This document shows, in pieces, positions 37,908 to 50,605 of a DNA stretch of 64,000 nucleotides. A program made the position numbers and the translations under genes. Source of the stretch: Suillus spraguei (lineage: Eukaryota > Basidiomycota > Agaricomycetes > Boletales > Suillaceae). The notes under the pieces are model-generated. The model worked only from the letters and a program-made list of their open reading frames with translations. It did not search any database and was not told the origin of the DNA. Every line of letters begins with the position of its first letter. Within the stretch, counting starts at the first letter, position 1. The stretch is taken from NCBI GenBank assembly GCA_016800925.1, contig JABCPU010000149.1, positions 1-64,000 on the forward strand, given 5' to 3'.

Positions 37908-39168
37908 ATGGTTTCCACTCAGTATGCTGACGGACGTGAAGAAAAACGCGTCGAGAACTATACCAAGTTCTGGCAAAAGGATCTTGGTAAGGAGGGTGAA
38001 GTGGACAATCAAAACCGTGTTGAGAGCTACACCGACGTTGTGAATGGTATTATCTCATGACTTTTTTTGGACGGTTCTTTAGTGACGGGACACAGGTTAC
38101 TACGATGGGGCGACGGAACTGTATGAGTATGGCTGGGCACAGTCCTTCCATTTCTCGCGATTCTACAAGGGAGAGGCTTTCGCAGCATCCTTGGCCCGTC
38201 ATGAGCATTACCTCGCAGCCCAAATGTCACTTCGTCCTGGTATGCGGGTACTGGATGTTGGATGTGGTGTCGGTGGTCCCGCACGCGAGATAGCTCGATT
38301 TGCCGACGTCAACATAGTTGGCTTGAACAACAACGACTTTCAGATTCAGCGTGCTCGGAAATACACTGAGAGGGCTGGTCTTGAGGGCCAAGTAAGTTTC
38401 GCCAAGGGTGATTTTATGAAGCTGTCGGAACAGTTTGGCGAGAACTCATTCGATGCTGGTGGGTGCTTGTGCAGTCTCGTGAGAGATTGTTGAACTCAAA
38501 GCCGTCGACATCAGTGTACGCTATTGAAGCCACCGTCCATGCACCCACGTGGGAAGGTGTGTACGGGGAAATAATGAAGGTTCTGAAGCCTGGAGGAGTG
38601 GTATGTCAGTCATTGCCTTCAAAATTCAAAATATTGAACATTGATCTACAGTTCGGCGTTTATGAGTGGTGCATGACTGACGCGTGGGATCCATTAATCC
38701 CTGCGCACAAGGAACTTGCACATGCCATTGAGTTTGGCAATGGTATCCCGGAAATGCGTCACTTGAAGAAAGCTCGCGAAGCTATGGTCAACGTCGGCTT
38801 CACCATTGAGCATGAAGAGGACCTGGCTGAACGCTCTGACGAAGTTCCATGGTATTATCCACTTGAAGGCGATATCTGGAAGGCCCAGACCACCTGGGAT
38901 TACTTCACCGTTTGGCGAATGAGCTGGAGCGGCAAGCTCGTTTCACACACTGCAATCAAATTCATGGAGATGCTTAATCTTTTGCCCAAAGGCACTTATG
39001 ATGTTGGCGAAACCCTTAAGGTTGCCGCTGATGCGCTTGTGAAGGGTGGCCAGACAAAGGTAAGCTGCAGCACCTTTTAGATCTAAACGAGGGCTAATGA
39101 TCTTTTTGAAGCTCTTCACGCCCATGTACCTCGCAATTTGCCGCAAACCCACGCTTTCCGAAAGTTAA
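37908..39168 (+). CDS. ERG6: Sterol 24-C-methyltransferase
   Basis: SAM-dependent enzyme that methylates C24 of zymosterol in ergosterol synthesis. The ATG is at 37908 ([19 protein letters not shown]). Five exons join in frame: ...[28 protein letters not shown] motif [22 protein letters not shown], then [23 protein letters not shown] and [20 protein letters not shown]. The sequence ends [18 protein letters not shown]. Introns are about 38046-38092, 38460-38513, 38602-38651 and 39061-39111. The [11 protein letters not shown] sterol-binding signature and EATVHAP are intact. The length (~340 aa) matches the family, and the gene looks functional. It is expected in the ER or on lipid droplets. Confidence 0.96.
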
Positions 39169-39440
39169 ATTGCATACTGTACCTCACTGGACAATGCTAT
39201 ATATTACGTATATACCCGCTGCTAATACTATTCACTTACCTACATTGAACTACTGCACGATTACATGGCATTCCTTTGATCTTGAGTTGAACCTCAGGTG
39301 ATCCGAAACCACAAATGATTCAAAGAGTCCGCTGTAGTTCCGCACGGGTGATAAACTTAGTCCCATCGGGAGCGATCCTTCGGGTGTTACCGAAGAAGAG
39401 ATGAGAACGAGAGCGAACCTTGTGTCAGCCTCACGATACC

Positions 39441-40895
39441 ATGGCCAGCGATCCCAGGGTGAGCAAACCCAGGTTGCCCAAGGCTTATACCGACGAACAG
39501 CTCATCTTTCTGCGAAGTCACATAAGCGGCTTCGAGACACGCACTCGTGGACATGTGAGAGGCGACGCTAAGAAGTTCGCGCTGGACCGCGCCAATGAGT
39601 TCCTTGTCCGTTTCGGCATGCCAGAGGACCTGCAGGGCATCGACGAGGCAGAACCAAGGTTCCGGGAGGTGAGGGCTGCTACCGCCGGTACTTATTGAGG
39701 AAGCGAAACCGTATTGATGGAGGTATTGACCCTAGCAAATATACAATTGGTACAAGAATACCGTGGGCCGAGCGAGACGAAAGCTCGAGGGAAGAACGAG
39801 ATCCAAGAAGCCAGTTGAGAAAGGTTTGGATCACAAATCAGTACCACTCTCTTGATCCTTAGATCTCTATTATAGTCTCTGGGTCTCCTGGTCACAGTAA
39901 CTTAACATGGAGCCCGAATCTCGAGACTCCAACCACTGTGTCGTATGCTGCCCAAAGTGACATATCGGGTCAAACTGCCAGCTCGTCATCACAGCAGCAG
40001 CAACATGTACCTCCGCCTCAGCCTACTGGTCATATACAATTCAGTTTCCAGACTAACGTGACGGTGCCTTCTGCGGCCACACTTGCTCTGAATGCTAGCC
40101 CCAATGCTTTGAGAGACGCGTTCTTTACACGAGGAATAGATGTTCCAACACTTTCATCGCTCATTCAAAGTTATGTCCTGTCACACCCCTCGCCTACTCC
40201 ATTAAATCCCATAATCGATGCTCTATTTGCGGCTGTCACTTCATCTCTCAACGCCCCAACAGCCTCACGGACTGCTTCAAATCACGACACGATCGTAACT
40301 ATCCTCCGTCGGTTCACTGAAGCATGTGGGTATTTTCCGGCCACACTCGTGCATGCAGGTGTCTCCGGCCCAGTTGCTGGCCCTCGTGCACTGCAGATGG
40401 CCATTCGTAAATCGTCTATATGGTACCCGGTCCTTGCCCCGGCAAGCGGGACCACTATGAGCGATGAAATGGAGCGTATCGCCGCAGATCGCCAAAAGCG
40501 CAAAGACTATATTCAATGGGCACAGATTCATGGCGCAGCGCTAGAACTTGGATTATTGAGCTTTCGTGGCGACTACGCCAGCACGGCTGAATCACTGTCG
40601 GAGCTGATGGCGCGCGATGCGGTCTGGGAGACAGACGAAGTGGAGTGGGTTGCAGGCATATTTGTTCTGCAGTCTCTCATCAGAACTGGGTCTTTGACTC
40701 GAAAACATGAGTACGAGCAACTACTGTCTACCTATGAGGGGAGGTGGAAGGAGATTAAGGACGAGGCGCGACAAGCACTTGTGACGGTAAGTGATGTTGT
40801 AGCAACACGTGAGGGTTGACTGATGAAATTCCTAGGAAGTGTTATTGAGCGCTCAGCAGGATCTGGCTCACATGGATGAGGGACGCGTCCAGTAA
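39441..40895 (+). CDS. Conserved basidiomycete hypothetical protein
   Basis: The ATG is at 39441 (MASDPRVSKPRLPKAYTDE). The exon to about 39669 reads through FALDRANEFLVRFGMPEDL, then splices to QIYNWYKNTVGRARRKLEG (39730 on), continues in the large exon 39938-40789 and ends EVLLSAQQDLAHMDEGRVQ at 40895 after a final intron. The N-terminal YxxWYKNxxxRARRK segment is helical and basic, reminiscent of a DNA-binding-like module seen in fungal nuclear proteins. The middle is Gln/Ser/Pro-rich (SSSQQQQHVPPPQP), and the C-terminal 250 aa are helical. No function was recognised. A role in transcription is speculative. Confidence 0.65.
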
Positions 40896-42546
40896 GTTCG
40901 TTATTGCGTTCAGATAGTATCTAGTTTGAAGGGAATTAATACTGGGGTACTTGTCATGTATGCGATGTCCTCGACTACTGTCATCAGACGCGACTCTTTG
41001 CCGCTGTCTCACAATTAATATAATATGTCTATGTACCATCGTACAAGATAAGGGTAAGGGCTATCGCTGATGTCCGCTTATATGACAGGTCCGAATCATG
41101 GAGTCTCTTCGACTCAAGATCCCACCCCATGTCAATATTGGCCTATAATTGACTTGGTGAATGTTGTCCTCATATTAACGATGATCGATCATGAGTGAAG
41201 GCAAACTTGAATTTTTATGTCGATCATCGTTAGGCTAGTAGAATTTAGATTTAGAAATCTGAGTTGCCGGTGCCTTTTCATGTTTTGCTCTCGTGTAGTA
41301 CTACTATGTTCTACTCTTTTTTTTTCTCAAGCTCAAGAACTCACGACCCTTCATGACTCGCTTAAGCTTCCTCACTGACTGATCATTCGACCTGGTTTGA
41401 CTACTAGTGTGTAGTAATCGCACACTATGACTCGGAAATACGCACCCGCTACCAGCGCTACCCAAGCCTCCCTCAAACATATGAGTAGTATTCTTTGAGG
41501 CGTGTAATCCCAGTCTTACAGAGGAATCGTCACCTCCAAGCTAGTAGCTATGTTTTATCACGGCGATCCTCCCATTGATCCCGGCGACCTTCCGCTTCGT
41601 ATCTTTCCAACGGCCCGATCTCTGCTACATTCGCATTCGCACACAGCGCGGTGATCCGAAACTTATATGCCACGTTTTCTCGGTAGTGTCACGGTGTAAC
41701 CTCGCGTGCGCTAATGTATCGATGTACAGAAATTTTCCTGCGGAAAGGATCATATACTTGTATTCACCGATCATAGCAAATTCCACTTGTTCCATCCGAC
41801 AAAAGCACGCCGTTCAATGTCCGCGAATTGTAGGGCACTCTCCGAGTCGCTGTGACGCTTCCGAGTGCCATATGATTTACACGCGTCTAGGGCGCGAATT
41901 GCCGGTACGGACATTGGTTCGCTTTCTACCCGCAGCTTTACTACTCTTCTTGATTTCGGATACGGTCGCGAAGGATTCAGGGAGTGATTGTAATGGGTCT
42001 ACGAATACCGTCTTCCTTCGGTTTGGTTCGCCTAAGGGAGACTAATTTGGAAGGTTAGCCAAGTCAATCTATCTAGAGACTGACACTACGACCCGAACTG
42101 TGATTACAAGAAAGGGAGGTGTCCTTCTATGGAAAGTGATACAGACTTCGTTTACGTGGTACCAAAAATGGGGTCAATCTTCGGATGTGGAAGGGGCCTC
42201 GACCTGTTGCACGTTTTCATATTCTCACAGAACGAGGGAAGTAACCAAGTATGTAAGTCTTCTATTGATGCACGGGGCAAAGAGGGCGTCAAGATTACTT
42301 TCAGTCGATCATCTATAAAACATGCATCCCTTACCTCCGCTCTTACTTATATTCCTTCCTCTCGGTCAACGCGTGTGCAGACATACATTTAGTCACCTCC
42401 TTAGGTGCGTCCGAGTCGTGCCTGGAAGCATGGCGACAGACTGACTCTCTTTCCACCACACGCTGTAGACTAGGCTTTATAGTGACAACCCCTTTCCTTC
42501 CAACCCACTCGTTAACACTGCCATAGAAGTTTTACTAGCAGTCTAG
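40896..42546. other. Intergenic, no supported gene
   Basis: The longest open frame (41575-42045) lacks an ATG start and has atypical composition. Notable only is an imperfect inverted repeat near 41179-41232 (AACGATGATCGATCATGA ... TCGATCATCGTTAGG). Confidence 0.5.
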
Positions 42547-43694
42547 ATGAAAAAAAGTCCCATGAAGAGTGGTCCCAGCTCGAGTGTTCCAAACGAGGTA
42601 GGATCGAGCAAACCCTCTATTAGGTTGCCTACACTCGGTCTGACTTTCTCTATTGTCTGTGCTGCAGGTATCCATCCCGCTTGACCTCGGTGACACCAGT
42701 ACCTCTACGAACACCGGCGACAGCCAATGGTCCCCTGTCAAATCAGCAAAGTCAGCATTAACCTTCGCTGCAGTATGGGACCCCAAGGATGGGATGGTGA
42801 CATTTTCCGGGACAAGCCTACTTGACTCAAGCGACGAATCCGAGAGTTCCTCAGGGGCTATTACTCCTCCTGACGTTTCGGACGATGACTTTTTTCAACC
42901 TGTCATCGCCGATCATGATGAATGTACATCGGAGGAGAATACTGCTGCTACTATTGGAATACTCCAAGATTCGTTCAAAGCCTTCCTCCATCGTGTTCCA
43001 CGGAAACCTAAGTTTTACAAGCAACATAAGCATTCCAATACGGTGGTATCATCAACGCTGGACGGACTGGACGTATACTCGCGAGATCCTGTCGTACGGC
43101 CGTCACGCCGATATCCATCTTTTGAAAAACTTGATACAGAACTCTCGTGCAAGACGCAGACTGACGTCTCAGTCGAGTCAGATATTGTGTCAGACGAGGG
43201 TTTTTTCGAAAACTTGCCTGTCATTACGAAACAAACAGAATTGGTACGCCTATCGTCGTGACCACGCTGCTTCACACATCTCACCGCCGATGCAGAAATC
43301 ACACTGGTCCGTTACGACTACCTCGACTTCTGCCTATGTCGATGTCCCACATGTGGCACAAAAGGCTCCTGAGAGTCGTATACCGCACCCGCTATGGATA
43401 GCGGACAAGTGCCAGCCGACTTTTAACCCCGCCACTCCCCCAAATAGTCCGCGACGACGCTTGAAAAAACGTCGCCCTAGCGACTGTCTAACTCCAGTTT
43501 CTCCAATATCCTATAGCAGCAGTTCAAGCTCGACAAGTCCAACTTCTGCCAGCCCTACCTCCACCCTGTTATCGCCTTCACGTAGCCTCAGGTCCAAAAT
43601 ATCTCGTCGTTTTACAAGAGAGCCGACCGACGACAGCTGGGTCTCCATTGAAATAACTCCATTCATTACCCACCGGGTCGTCGGGGAGATGTGA
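42547..43694 (+). CDS. Ser-rich hypothetical protein
   Basis: The first ATG is at 42547 (MKKSPMKSGPSSSVPNE). The exon splices at GAG|GTAGG to VSIPLDLGDTSTSTNT at 42668. A second intron (about 43243-43293, TEL|KSHWSVTTTS) keeps the frame to the stop at 43694. The product is about 330 aa, dominated by acidic/serine stretches (SSDESESSSGAITPPDVSDD) and a late Ser-run (SYSSSSSSTSPTSASP). A basic PRRRLKKRRPSD, possibly a nuclear signal, lies towards the C-terminus. No domain was recognised; likely intrinsically disordered. Confidence 0.55.
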
Positions 43695-43802
43695 GGGGTC
43701 TTCGGTGTCCTTCTTGGTGCTTCTCTGGCCTGAGTTCGATGTATGTATTGTAACCATCATTTTGCAGTTTCCCCTCGTTTTTAAGTATCGTACCTTCCCT
43801 TT

Positions 43803-44231
43803 TTAAGTATCGCACTGCAAGCAGTTGCTACAACACTCACTGTAAACGTTCCTTATTATGTAAAACGCCTCATGGGCGCTTTTCATTCGTACTATTGAGA
43901 CGACGTTTCGTATAGGTGCCGACTTACTACGTTTAGACATATATGAACTGTATGAAAGCCTCACCATAGATATCATGATGATGTTACAGCACAACAATAT
44001 TTGGGTATGCACCCCACAGAAATACAAGTCCAAGCACCAGCGAGCCACTGGAATGCCTCTTTTTACCCAGCAATTGCCCCGCAAGCCCCTCACGACCAGC
44101 CCAAACGCTAACTCGGCGTAGAAGTAGGTGACCATACATAAGCAGAATGCAAGAAGAGGCGTAAACCCAGAAGTAACGTGGATAGTGTGTATAAAGAGAG
44201 GAAAAATCACAAGCATAACAACATTAGTCAC
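43803..44231 (-). CDS. Possible small membrane protein, doubtful
   Basis: An ATG-start frame of 142 codons downstream of CHS7 on the same strand, with two or three hydrophobic stretches (VVMLVIFPLFIHTIHV, PLLAFCLCMVTYFYAELAF). No family was recognised and the C-terminal half looks random. It may be a chance frame or part of the CHS7 3' UTR. Confidence 0.25.
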   Translation of the reverse strand: MTNVVMLVIFPLFIHTIHVTSGFTPLLAFCLCMVTYFYAELAFGLVVRGLRGNCWVKRGIPVARWCLDLYFCGVHTQILLCCNIIMISMVRLSYSSYMSKRSKSAPIRNVVSIVRMKSAHEAFYIIRNVYSECCSNCLQCDT

Positions 44232-44262
44232 TTGTTTATATCATGATGGGTAGTAGAGTTCG

Positions 44263-45536
44263 TTATCCCAGTCCTCTGTAACGCGGATGAGCAGTGCTGA
44301 AATAGAGAGGATAAATGACGTTACCTTCTGTGATTCCTCTCCACGCGAAGTAGAGAGTGACTACACATGCGGTCTCCAGTATTGTGGCGATGAATGAACC
44401 ATCAACTTTCATTGATGAGCCCTGCAGGTACGGACCGATAAGCAGAATTCGACGTATAATCTTGGGTTCATTACGTACTCGACATATGACTTTGCTGAGC
44501 AAGAAGTAGTCGAGCTGGCTAAGCACGAAAAGAATAGCTGCGATGACATAGTACCACACCGGTCGGATTTCATTGAGAATCCCGAGGACAATGTAAAGCA
44601 TGATACCAAAATAAAATAGAGCAGCGCTATGAAGATGACCCGAAAGAGTAAGCATAAAGAAGCTGCAATGAGGTCGCGTGACTTACACTGCTGGCCAGAT
44701 ACTAGTGAGGACAAAAAGTGGTATACTGTTGATAGATTGGGGTGGATTTGATGTTCCGAGCACATGGGTAATAGTAAGCCCGACGTCCAAAGATATGTAG
44801 GTTGTGGCGACGAAGAATGCGATGGATAATATGGAGAAGGGCTGGCTGGGGTGAGCTGGCTGTTGGTCGGAGAATGGAATAAGGACGCACTACTATTGAG
44901 CTTAGGGTGCCATCTTCCACGATTTGCGTTGCTACAATGGCATTGGCCAGCAACGTCCAGAATAATGTAGCAACGAGACCAGCATGGATGGCAGTAAGCA
45001 CAACCAAGGCAGTTGAGCCCTGAGTAAGGAGGGAGCCAGTTGTGATTAACTGGAAGGGAAGAGTTAAGAGGTACAAGACGAAGAATATCCGCAATTCTAC
45101 ACGGCCTGTGATATAAAAGGATTAGTCGACAGAATAGAGGAAGGATATGGCATGTGATTCAAGACGAAAGAAAATTGTTTTGCGGAAGTGAAAAGACTAA
45201 CCGACTGCTGCTTTGCGCCTTCCAGTGAAGTAGATCAAAGCGCCGATAACGAAGAAACTGAGACCGCACACGATGATATTGGCAATGTTGCCCAGAGAGC
45301 CATTGGTATTGACTTTTGGTATCCCACACTCTGGATTAACACCGACCGGGGCAGAGGCGGCGTCCTTAGATGAACCAACCAAGGCGGTTGGATCATTGGT
45401 TTGTAACTAGTGAGGGATAAGGTGAGCGAATGTTTGTGGGATATGAAGTAATGCGAACCTGGCGATAAAAGAGATTACACCAGGTGTATGACGGGACCTG
45501 GGAGCAAAGAGTTTGGAAATCGCCGAATTGAGTCAT
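44263..45536 (-). CDS. CHS7: Chitin synthase export chaperone (Chs7 family)
   Basis: ER membrane chaperone needed for export of class IV chitin synthase (Chs3) to the surface; fungal Chs7 family (PF12271). The ATG is at 45536 (MTQFGDFQTLCSQVPSYTW). The first exon holds conserved FQTLCSQVPSYTWCNLFYRQ. Later exons are NPECGIPKVN, LGNIANIIVCGLSFFVIGAL, RIFFVLYLLTLPFQLITTGS, ALVVLTAIHAGLVATLFWTLL, HLHSAALFYFGIMLYIVLGI, WYYVIAAILFVLSQLDYFLL and DGSFIATILETACVVTLYFA. Seven or so transmembrane helices are visible, as in the family. The terminus ending TAHPRYRGLG is short and hydrophilic. Exon borders fall between the helices; the frame appears intact. Confidence 0.93.
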
Positions 45537-46358
45537 CGCAGTTGAAGTGAGAAATGGCGATGATTATGTAGGCGATTGGAGGGGAGGATAGAGGTATACA
45601 CGAATCCTGGGTTTCACTGAATCGTGCAGGACGTGCAAAGTGTCGTTAAGCAAAGGAATTGAACGTTCGTAAACAGGTCAACACAATAAATTACTCACAT
45701 TATTAGGTGAGAATGTTTGAAGCCAAAGATAAAACAAAATTAATATAAGTTTCCAAAAAATCAATCTTGGAAAATTGCAGCCAGACGAGAGCTCTCCGGG
45801 AGGTTGTGAATGAAGGTTGAACTTTTGAACAATTCGAAAACAAGTCAGTGACGGCCACGTTGTGCGGTGTCGGTGTGCTATTGTATCGATTAGGTAACGC
45901 ATATTGTGCACCCTGAATGCCCTCGTTGTCAAGTCAAGTGTCGCCAACTGCAAGACCCACACCAAGTACATCAAACAGGATGACAATCGATATTAACTTG
46001 CGATATCTCATCCAAAGTTAAAGGTATTTGATAGAGAGAGATACTGAACAAGTGGCCCCTCCCGGGATTTCCCACGTCTTACGGTAACAAGTTCCTACTA
46101 CTCAGAGTAACTAATCACTGCGGGGAACGCTCAGGCGTTGCCTCGGGCTGCGTTTACGTAGTATGCATCGTGATCATGATCATAATAGTACTAGTCACGC
46201 TCCGGCACCACCGGACTACGTCAGCCTAAAGAGTATTGGATATTATCTGTCATCGAGCACTCGTAAGCACCAGTCTCAGCCTATGCGACGGAAGAATTAG
46301 AGCCTCGTTTAAATACCATCATTAATGCCCCATACTCATCACTTTTCTTATCAACACA
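45537..46358. other. Intergenic, divergent promoters
   Basis: Spacer between divergent CHS7 and the aldo/keto reductase. The minus-strand frame 45678-45986 resembles no family. Nothing else was recognised. Confidence 0.5.
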
Positions 46359-47656
46359 ATGTCTCAAGTTCAGTATCGCTCCCTTGGCAAGTCTGGTCTC
46401 AAAGTCTCCGTGCCAATTGTAAGCGAAAAAATGTTTGTTGCTAACGTTGCAGCACTCACCATTCGTTCTTCCTAGCTTGGTGCGATGAGCTTCGGAACGT
46501 CAAAATGGGCTGTACGTGATTGTTTCCTGTTTCGTTCACGGTGCACCACATCCTCAACCTTTTACAGTCCTGGGTCCTCGATGAGGAACCCTCCATTGAA
46601 ATAATGAAGGCCGCTTGGGACCTCGGTGTCAACACCATCGACACCGCTAACATCTACTCAAACGGTGAGTCAGAGCGCCTTGTCGCCAAGTTCATCAAAA
46701 AGGTATGGCTTACGAATATCATAAATATTGATGGCATCTTGATGTATGAACTCCACAGTACAGCATTCCTCGCCACCAGATCATAATCGCCACCAAGTGC
46801 TATGGCCTTGTCGTAAATGATCCTTCCATCCACTCGTACCTCGTGCCCAATAACAATAAGCTGCCCGAGTACATTAATCAATCTGGCCTGTCTCGCGCTG
46901 CAATCTTCAACGCTGTTGACGCGTCTCTCGCTCGTCTCGAGACCCCATATATCGATCTCTTGCAGATTCATCGCTTTGACCTTTCGGTCACCCCTGAGGA
47001 GATCATGAAAGCACTTCACGACCTCATACAGAGTGGTAAAGTCCGTTATATCGGTGCTAGTTCCATGCGCTGCTGGCAGTTTGCCATGTTGAATGAAGTG
47101 GCCGCTCGCAATGGCTGGACACCATTTGTCAGCATGCAGGATGAGTACTCACTACTCTACCGCGAGGAGGTGTGTCCCTAAACAATGTCTGCTCTCCAAC
47201 TTAACATTACGTGTAGGAACGCGAGATGCTCACCTATTGCAAATACAATGGTATCGGTGTCATTCCCTGGGCTCCTCTAGCTTCTGGTCTCCTCGCACGT
47301 CCCGTTGGCACAGAGACGACGCGTCTCAATTTTAACAATGGAACTGCATGGGAGAAAAAAGTGACCAGTGCAGACGAAACTATCATCAACCGCGTCGAAG
47401 AGCTTTCGAAGAAGAAAAATTGCAAGATGAGCCAGATTGCGTTGGCGTGGGTTGCATCAAAGGTGTCGAGCCCTATTGTAGGTATCAGCTCTACCCAGAG
47501 GTTGCAGGAGAGTATCATCGAGGGAATTGAGCTCACTCCGGAGGAGATATCCTACCTGGAGGATCCGTGAGTATTCTACTCGTTTGGTTTTTCGAGATGA
47601 AATTGACGACAAGTTGCAGGTATGAGCCGAAGGCCGTCCGTGGCTTTAGCAGCTAA
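46359..47656 (+). CDS. Aldo/keto reductase
   Basis: NADP-dependent oxidoreductase of the AKR superfamily. The ATG is at 46359 (MSQVQYRSLGKSGLKVSVP). Seven exons: LGAMSFGTSKWA|SWVLDEEPSIEIMKAAWDLG, then VNTIDTANIYSNGESERLV, IIIATKCYG, YIDLLQIHRFD, GKVRYIGASSMRCWQFA, GIGVIPWAPLASGLLARP and SQIALAWVASK, ending YEPKAVRGFSS. The catalytic tetrad is visible as D (IDTA), Y (NIYSNG), K (ATK) and H (IHR). The C-terminal block SPIVGISSTQRLQES matches the cofactor phosphate-binding segment. It resembles yeast AAD/YakC-type enzymes that act on aromatic aldehydes; the substrate cannot be told from sequence. Confidence 0.93.
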
Positions 47657-47817
47657 CCTAGATGTCAGCCAAAATCTATAGCGCTTTGTATTATTACCAT
47701 CACCGAAATGTAGGGAATGATTATATCGGTTTTAAAAGCCTGTATTCCAAGAGATCCTACCGATACAGTCGTAAGATAAACACAAAGATATAAGAAATAT
47801 GATATGAGAAAGTAGTT

Positions 47818-48239
47818 TCACGAAGCGGGGTCATGCAACACTGCAAGGAGATATCTTTCATCTGCAAATGCGTAGTTAGTATATATATCCATCGAACAAA
47901 AAACCCCACTGACCAGGCGAAATCATGATTTCATGGCGTTGGTCCGTATTCTCATGAAGCGAATCTGGTCCTAGAACAACGTGTAAGCAGAAGCAAAAAA
48001 TATGATATAGTTGCTACGCACACCATCATTTTCTGACCCGCTCACTTCTTCCAAGCCTGCCTGTACGCTCTCAACCATCTTACCAATGACGCTCGCGTAC
48101 TTCTTCCCCTGTTCGCCCTCGAAGACGACCCTGAATGACGTATAATACTAACATGGTCTCCACGCGAGAGCAGAATATATCCGAGGACGGAACGATGTGA
48201 TGATAGAAGAGCGAGCGTCTGCTCAAGCTCTGGCGGCAT
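47818..48239 (-). CDS. Roadblock/LC7 dynein light chain (with two apparent 1-bp indels)
   Basis: A small dynein-associated protein of the roadblock/LC7 fold. Blocks are MPPELEQTLALLSSHRSVLG (ATG at 48239), YILLSRGDHVSIIRHSG, then VFEGEQGKKYASVIGKMVES in a shifted frame, GLEEVSGSENDG, DQIRFMRIRT, RHEIMISP|DERYLLAVLHDP. The order and length (~105 aa) fit the family. Two single-base deletions break the frame: after RHSG near 48135, and at the AAC of RT(K)RHE near 47941, where a homopolymer is one base short. Both sites are conserved, so sequencing error is more likely than a true null. An extra upstream coding exon (ITATTSTNITGATHNSTP in frame, acceptor near 48313) is possible. The gene is convergent with the aldo/keto reductase. 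Confidence 0.8.
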
Positions 48240-48565
48240 AATACTAGGCGTAGAATTATGTGTAGCACCTGTAATGTTCGTGCTCGTCGTTGCTGTTATG
48301 CCTTGTACTGCCTACATGCAGGTTGGTCAGTGGAATGGAAGGAAGAAAGAAAGAGCAGACCATTGTGTGACCGGCTCGAGCGCGCAGATTAACTGGATCA
48401 GTGGTTCAGGGTATAGCATTTCGGGTAGTAAACGTTGTTTGGGCCAGAGGGTGTTGCCAAACAACCGCCTAGGCCTAGACTTTGTACACATTGAATTTCG
48501 TGCTATCGCCCAGACCACTACAGTGCTCCGACATTATAATTTATGGGTCTCAAATTATTTCTCAC

Positions 48566-50605
48566 ATGAATCCACCAGACAAACATAACCCGTGGTCATT
48601 CAACCACCGTACTCGAGCTCATGCATTCGACTCTGAATCTGACTCCGAGTCTGAATCCGAGGCTGAAATTAATTCTAAAGTCAATATTCCCTCCGACGAC
48701 ACTAGACTCATTCAAGAGCTCGATATCTCCTCACGGCACGAGACCGTGAAGTACAAGCCCAATCCGTGGAGTATTGCGCGTATCAATGCTGCTAGTCGTC
48801 CCCCGAATAAGGAACCCCCTGGCGAGGCGATCTCAGAGGACATACAGCGGAAATCACAACCTCAGGCGCCACGAGGTCGAATCGTGGATGCGTTCAAAGT
48901 CCAAGCAGAACGCAGACCACCTCGTGCATCTCGTCCTTTAAAGGCACTCAAGGTCAACCCCAAGTCGAATGCGCCCCGGGTCCCTCAGGAGCACCAAGTT
49001 TGTTCACAAATCCAGCGAAGGAGTAGCGCGGAACCGGGGGATTACTCGCAGCATAATGCATCGTTTTCCCCCAGGGGGTCCCAAATCAGACCTTCGGATG
49101 TGTCCGCTACCTTGTCGCCCAGTGCTTCCCATGATCTACGAGTCCAACCTCATCCAGGCGCTCTGACACTATCTTACACCCCAGACAGCAAGCACAGTAA
49201 TATTAGAATTAGTCATGAAGCTCTCTTGCAACGAAGCGCGGCGCATATATCCACCCCCGACACGAGTCTGATACCACAATCACAATCGCAATATAACGCG
49301 CGATTCATGTCTATGTCATCCCCGCTCACCAGCCGCGACTATCCAGTGAATACTTCGCATCGACCAGGAGGTTATCAATCCTCCCCCCCAAGACCTTTTC
49401 ATAGAAATATCAATACCCCCCCAAGATTGCTCCCATGTAAACAATCCCCCTCCCATTTTCGCCAAGGCGTACGTCTTACCGGCAATCGTGAGTATTTTGG
49501 TGTGCTTGCGTAGTATATGATGCACGTTTTCTGCACTCTGCAGAGCATTTTCAGGCGGTGTCTGCATTGCCCGTTCCCAATGTTCCGATGGCGGGGTCCT
49601 GTCGCGCGGTACTACCTGCGATGGTCGAAGCAGAGCCTCCGTCAATGCCGCAGTGGCTGGCCTCCACGATTCATAACTCCCTCAATCCTCCACTAGCTCA
49701 AGCAGAATCTATCGAAAGAGTTTCGAGCCCGGTGCGAAACCATAACGATCTTATGTCTCCCGAGTCCAGGAAGCGTCCGTACCAGTCGCCAACGCCGTCT
49801 CCATTGCCACAACGTGCCAAAATGTCTACCTTGAAACGCAATATTACGACCCCGTCAGTTCCACTCGGTGATCGCCACAATTCTGTATACGCGTTCGATG
49901 ACGATCCTGACGTTAACTGGAGCACGGTCATGAAACCCAAGAAAAAGAGCAACAAGTTCAAGCCAAGCAACATACAGTCATCAGGACCATTCAGTCTCCG
50001 TCTTCCTGGTATTGCTGTCGGAAATTCAAAGAATCGGAGTATGGGCGCGACACGGACAGAGAAGAAGCTTGACACTCAGACGAAGAGACGTGTTATCACG
50101 TACCTACCACCACCACTACAACAGCGCACGGTAGCACAAATTGAAAATCCACCTGAGATCGAAGAACATTACGTCCGCGATGACGACGCGCTCCCTTCCG
50201 TACCACGCCAACTGCCCAGCCACCACAAGAGAACGGTCGCGTATCTCCTCTACCACACGCCGATTCTGACGATTTGACATTGGTGGGTGGGGTGGATGAG
50301 CAAGTGATCCCATTTGATGCTGGAGAGGTGAAAGCGCGGTATCCCAAGGTTCGAAAACTCATTAAAGAGGTGGGTATCTATTCCTACTGCCTTTGCAAAT
50401 GCCCTTGACTTTGCGTAGTAGCCCCTTGTCGCTGTATTGCATGCTCAGCTGACCATGATTGTACGTCTTGTAGCAGACTCGCGTTATGCTTCCGGAGCTG
50501 TTGGGTCTTCCGAGTTGCGGTATTGTATGGCGGGACGATGATGTCGCAGGAGCGGACGCCACTGAGAACAGAGAAATCAAGATAAGCGTTTGGCCTTGCG
50601 TCAGA
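48566..50605 (+). CDS. Long Ser/Pro-rich disordered protein
   Basis: The ATG is at 48566 (MNPPDKHNPWSFNHRTRAH). The first exon to about 49488 splices (GTGAGTATTTT ... CTCTGCAG, about 49489-49542) to EHFQAVSALPVPNVPMAGS. The sequence holds two related NPWS modules (HNPWSFNHRTRA and KPNPWSIARINAA), an acidic run (SESDSESESEAE), and many SP/TP sites. The 3' part has basic MKPKKKSNKFKPS and DDDPDVNWSTVMKP. The frame appears to shift near 50225 to PQENGRVSP...SDDLTLVGGVDEQVI, then ARYPKVRKLIKE and a final exon (50477-50605 approximately). No known domain. The shift may be another 1-bp sequencing indel. Confidence 0.55.

Noticed and set aside
41575..42045. 156-aa plus-strand frame
   Set aside because: Begins at a non-ATG codon, has no family resemblance, and shows no intron or neighbour support.
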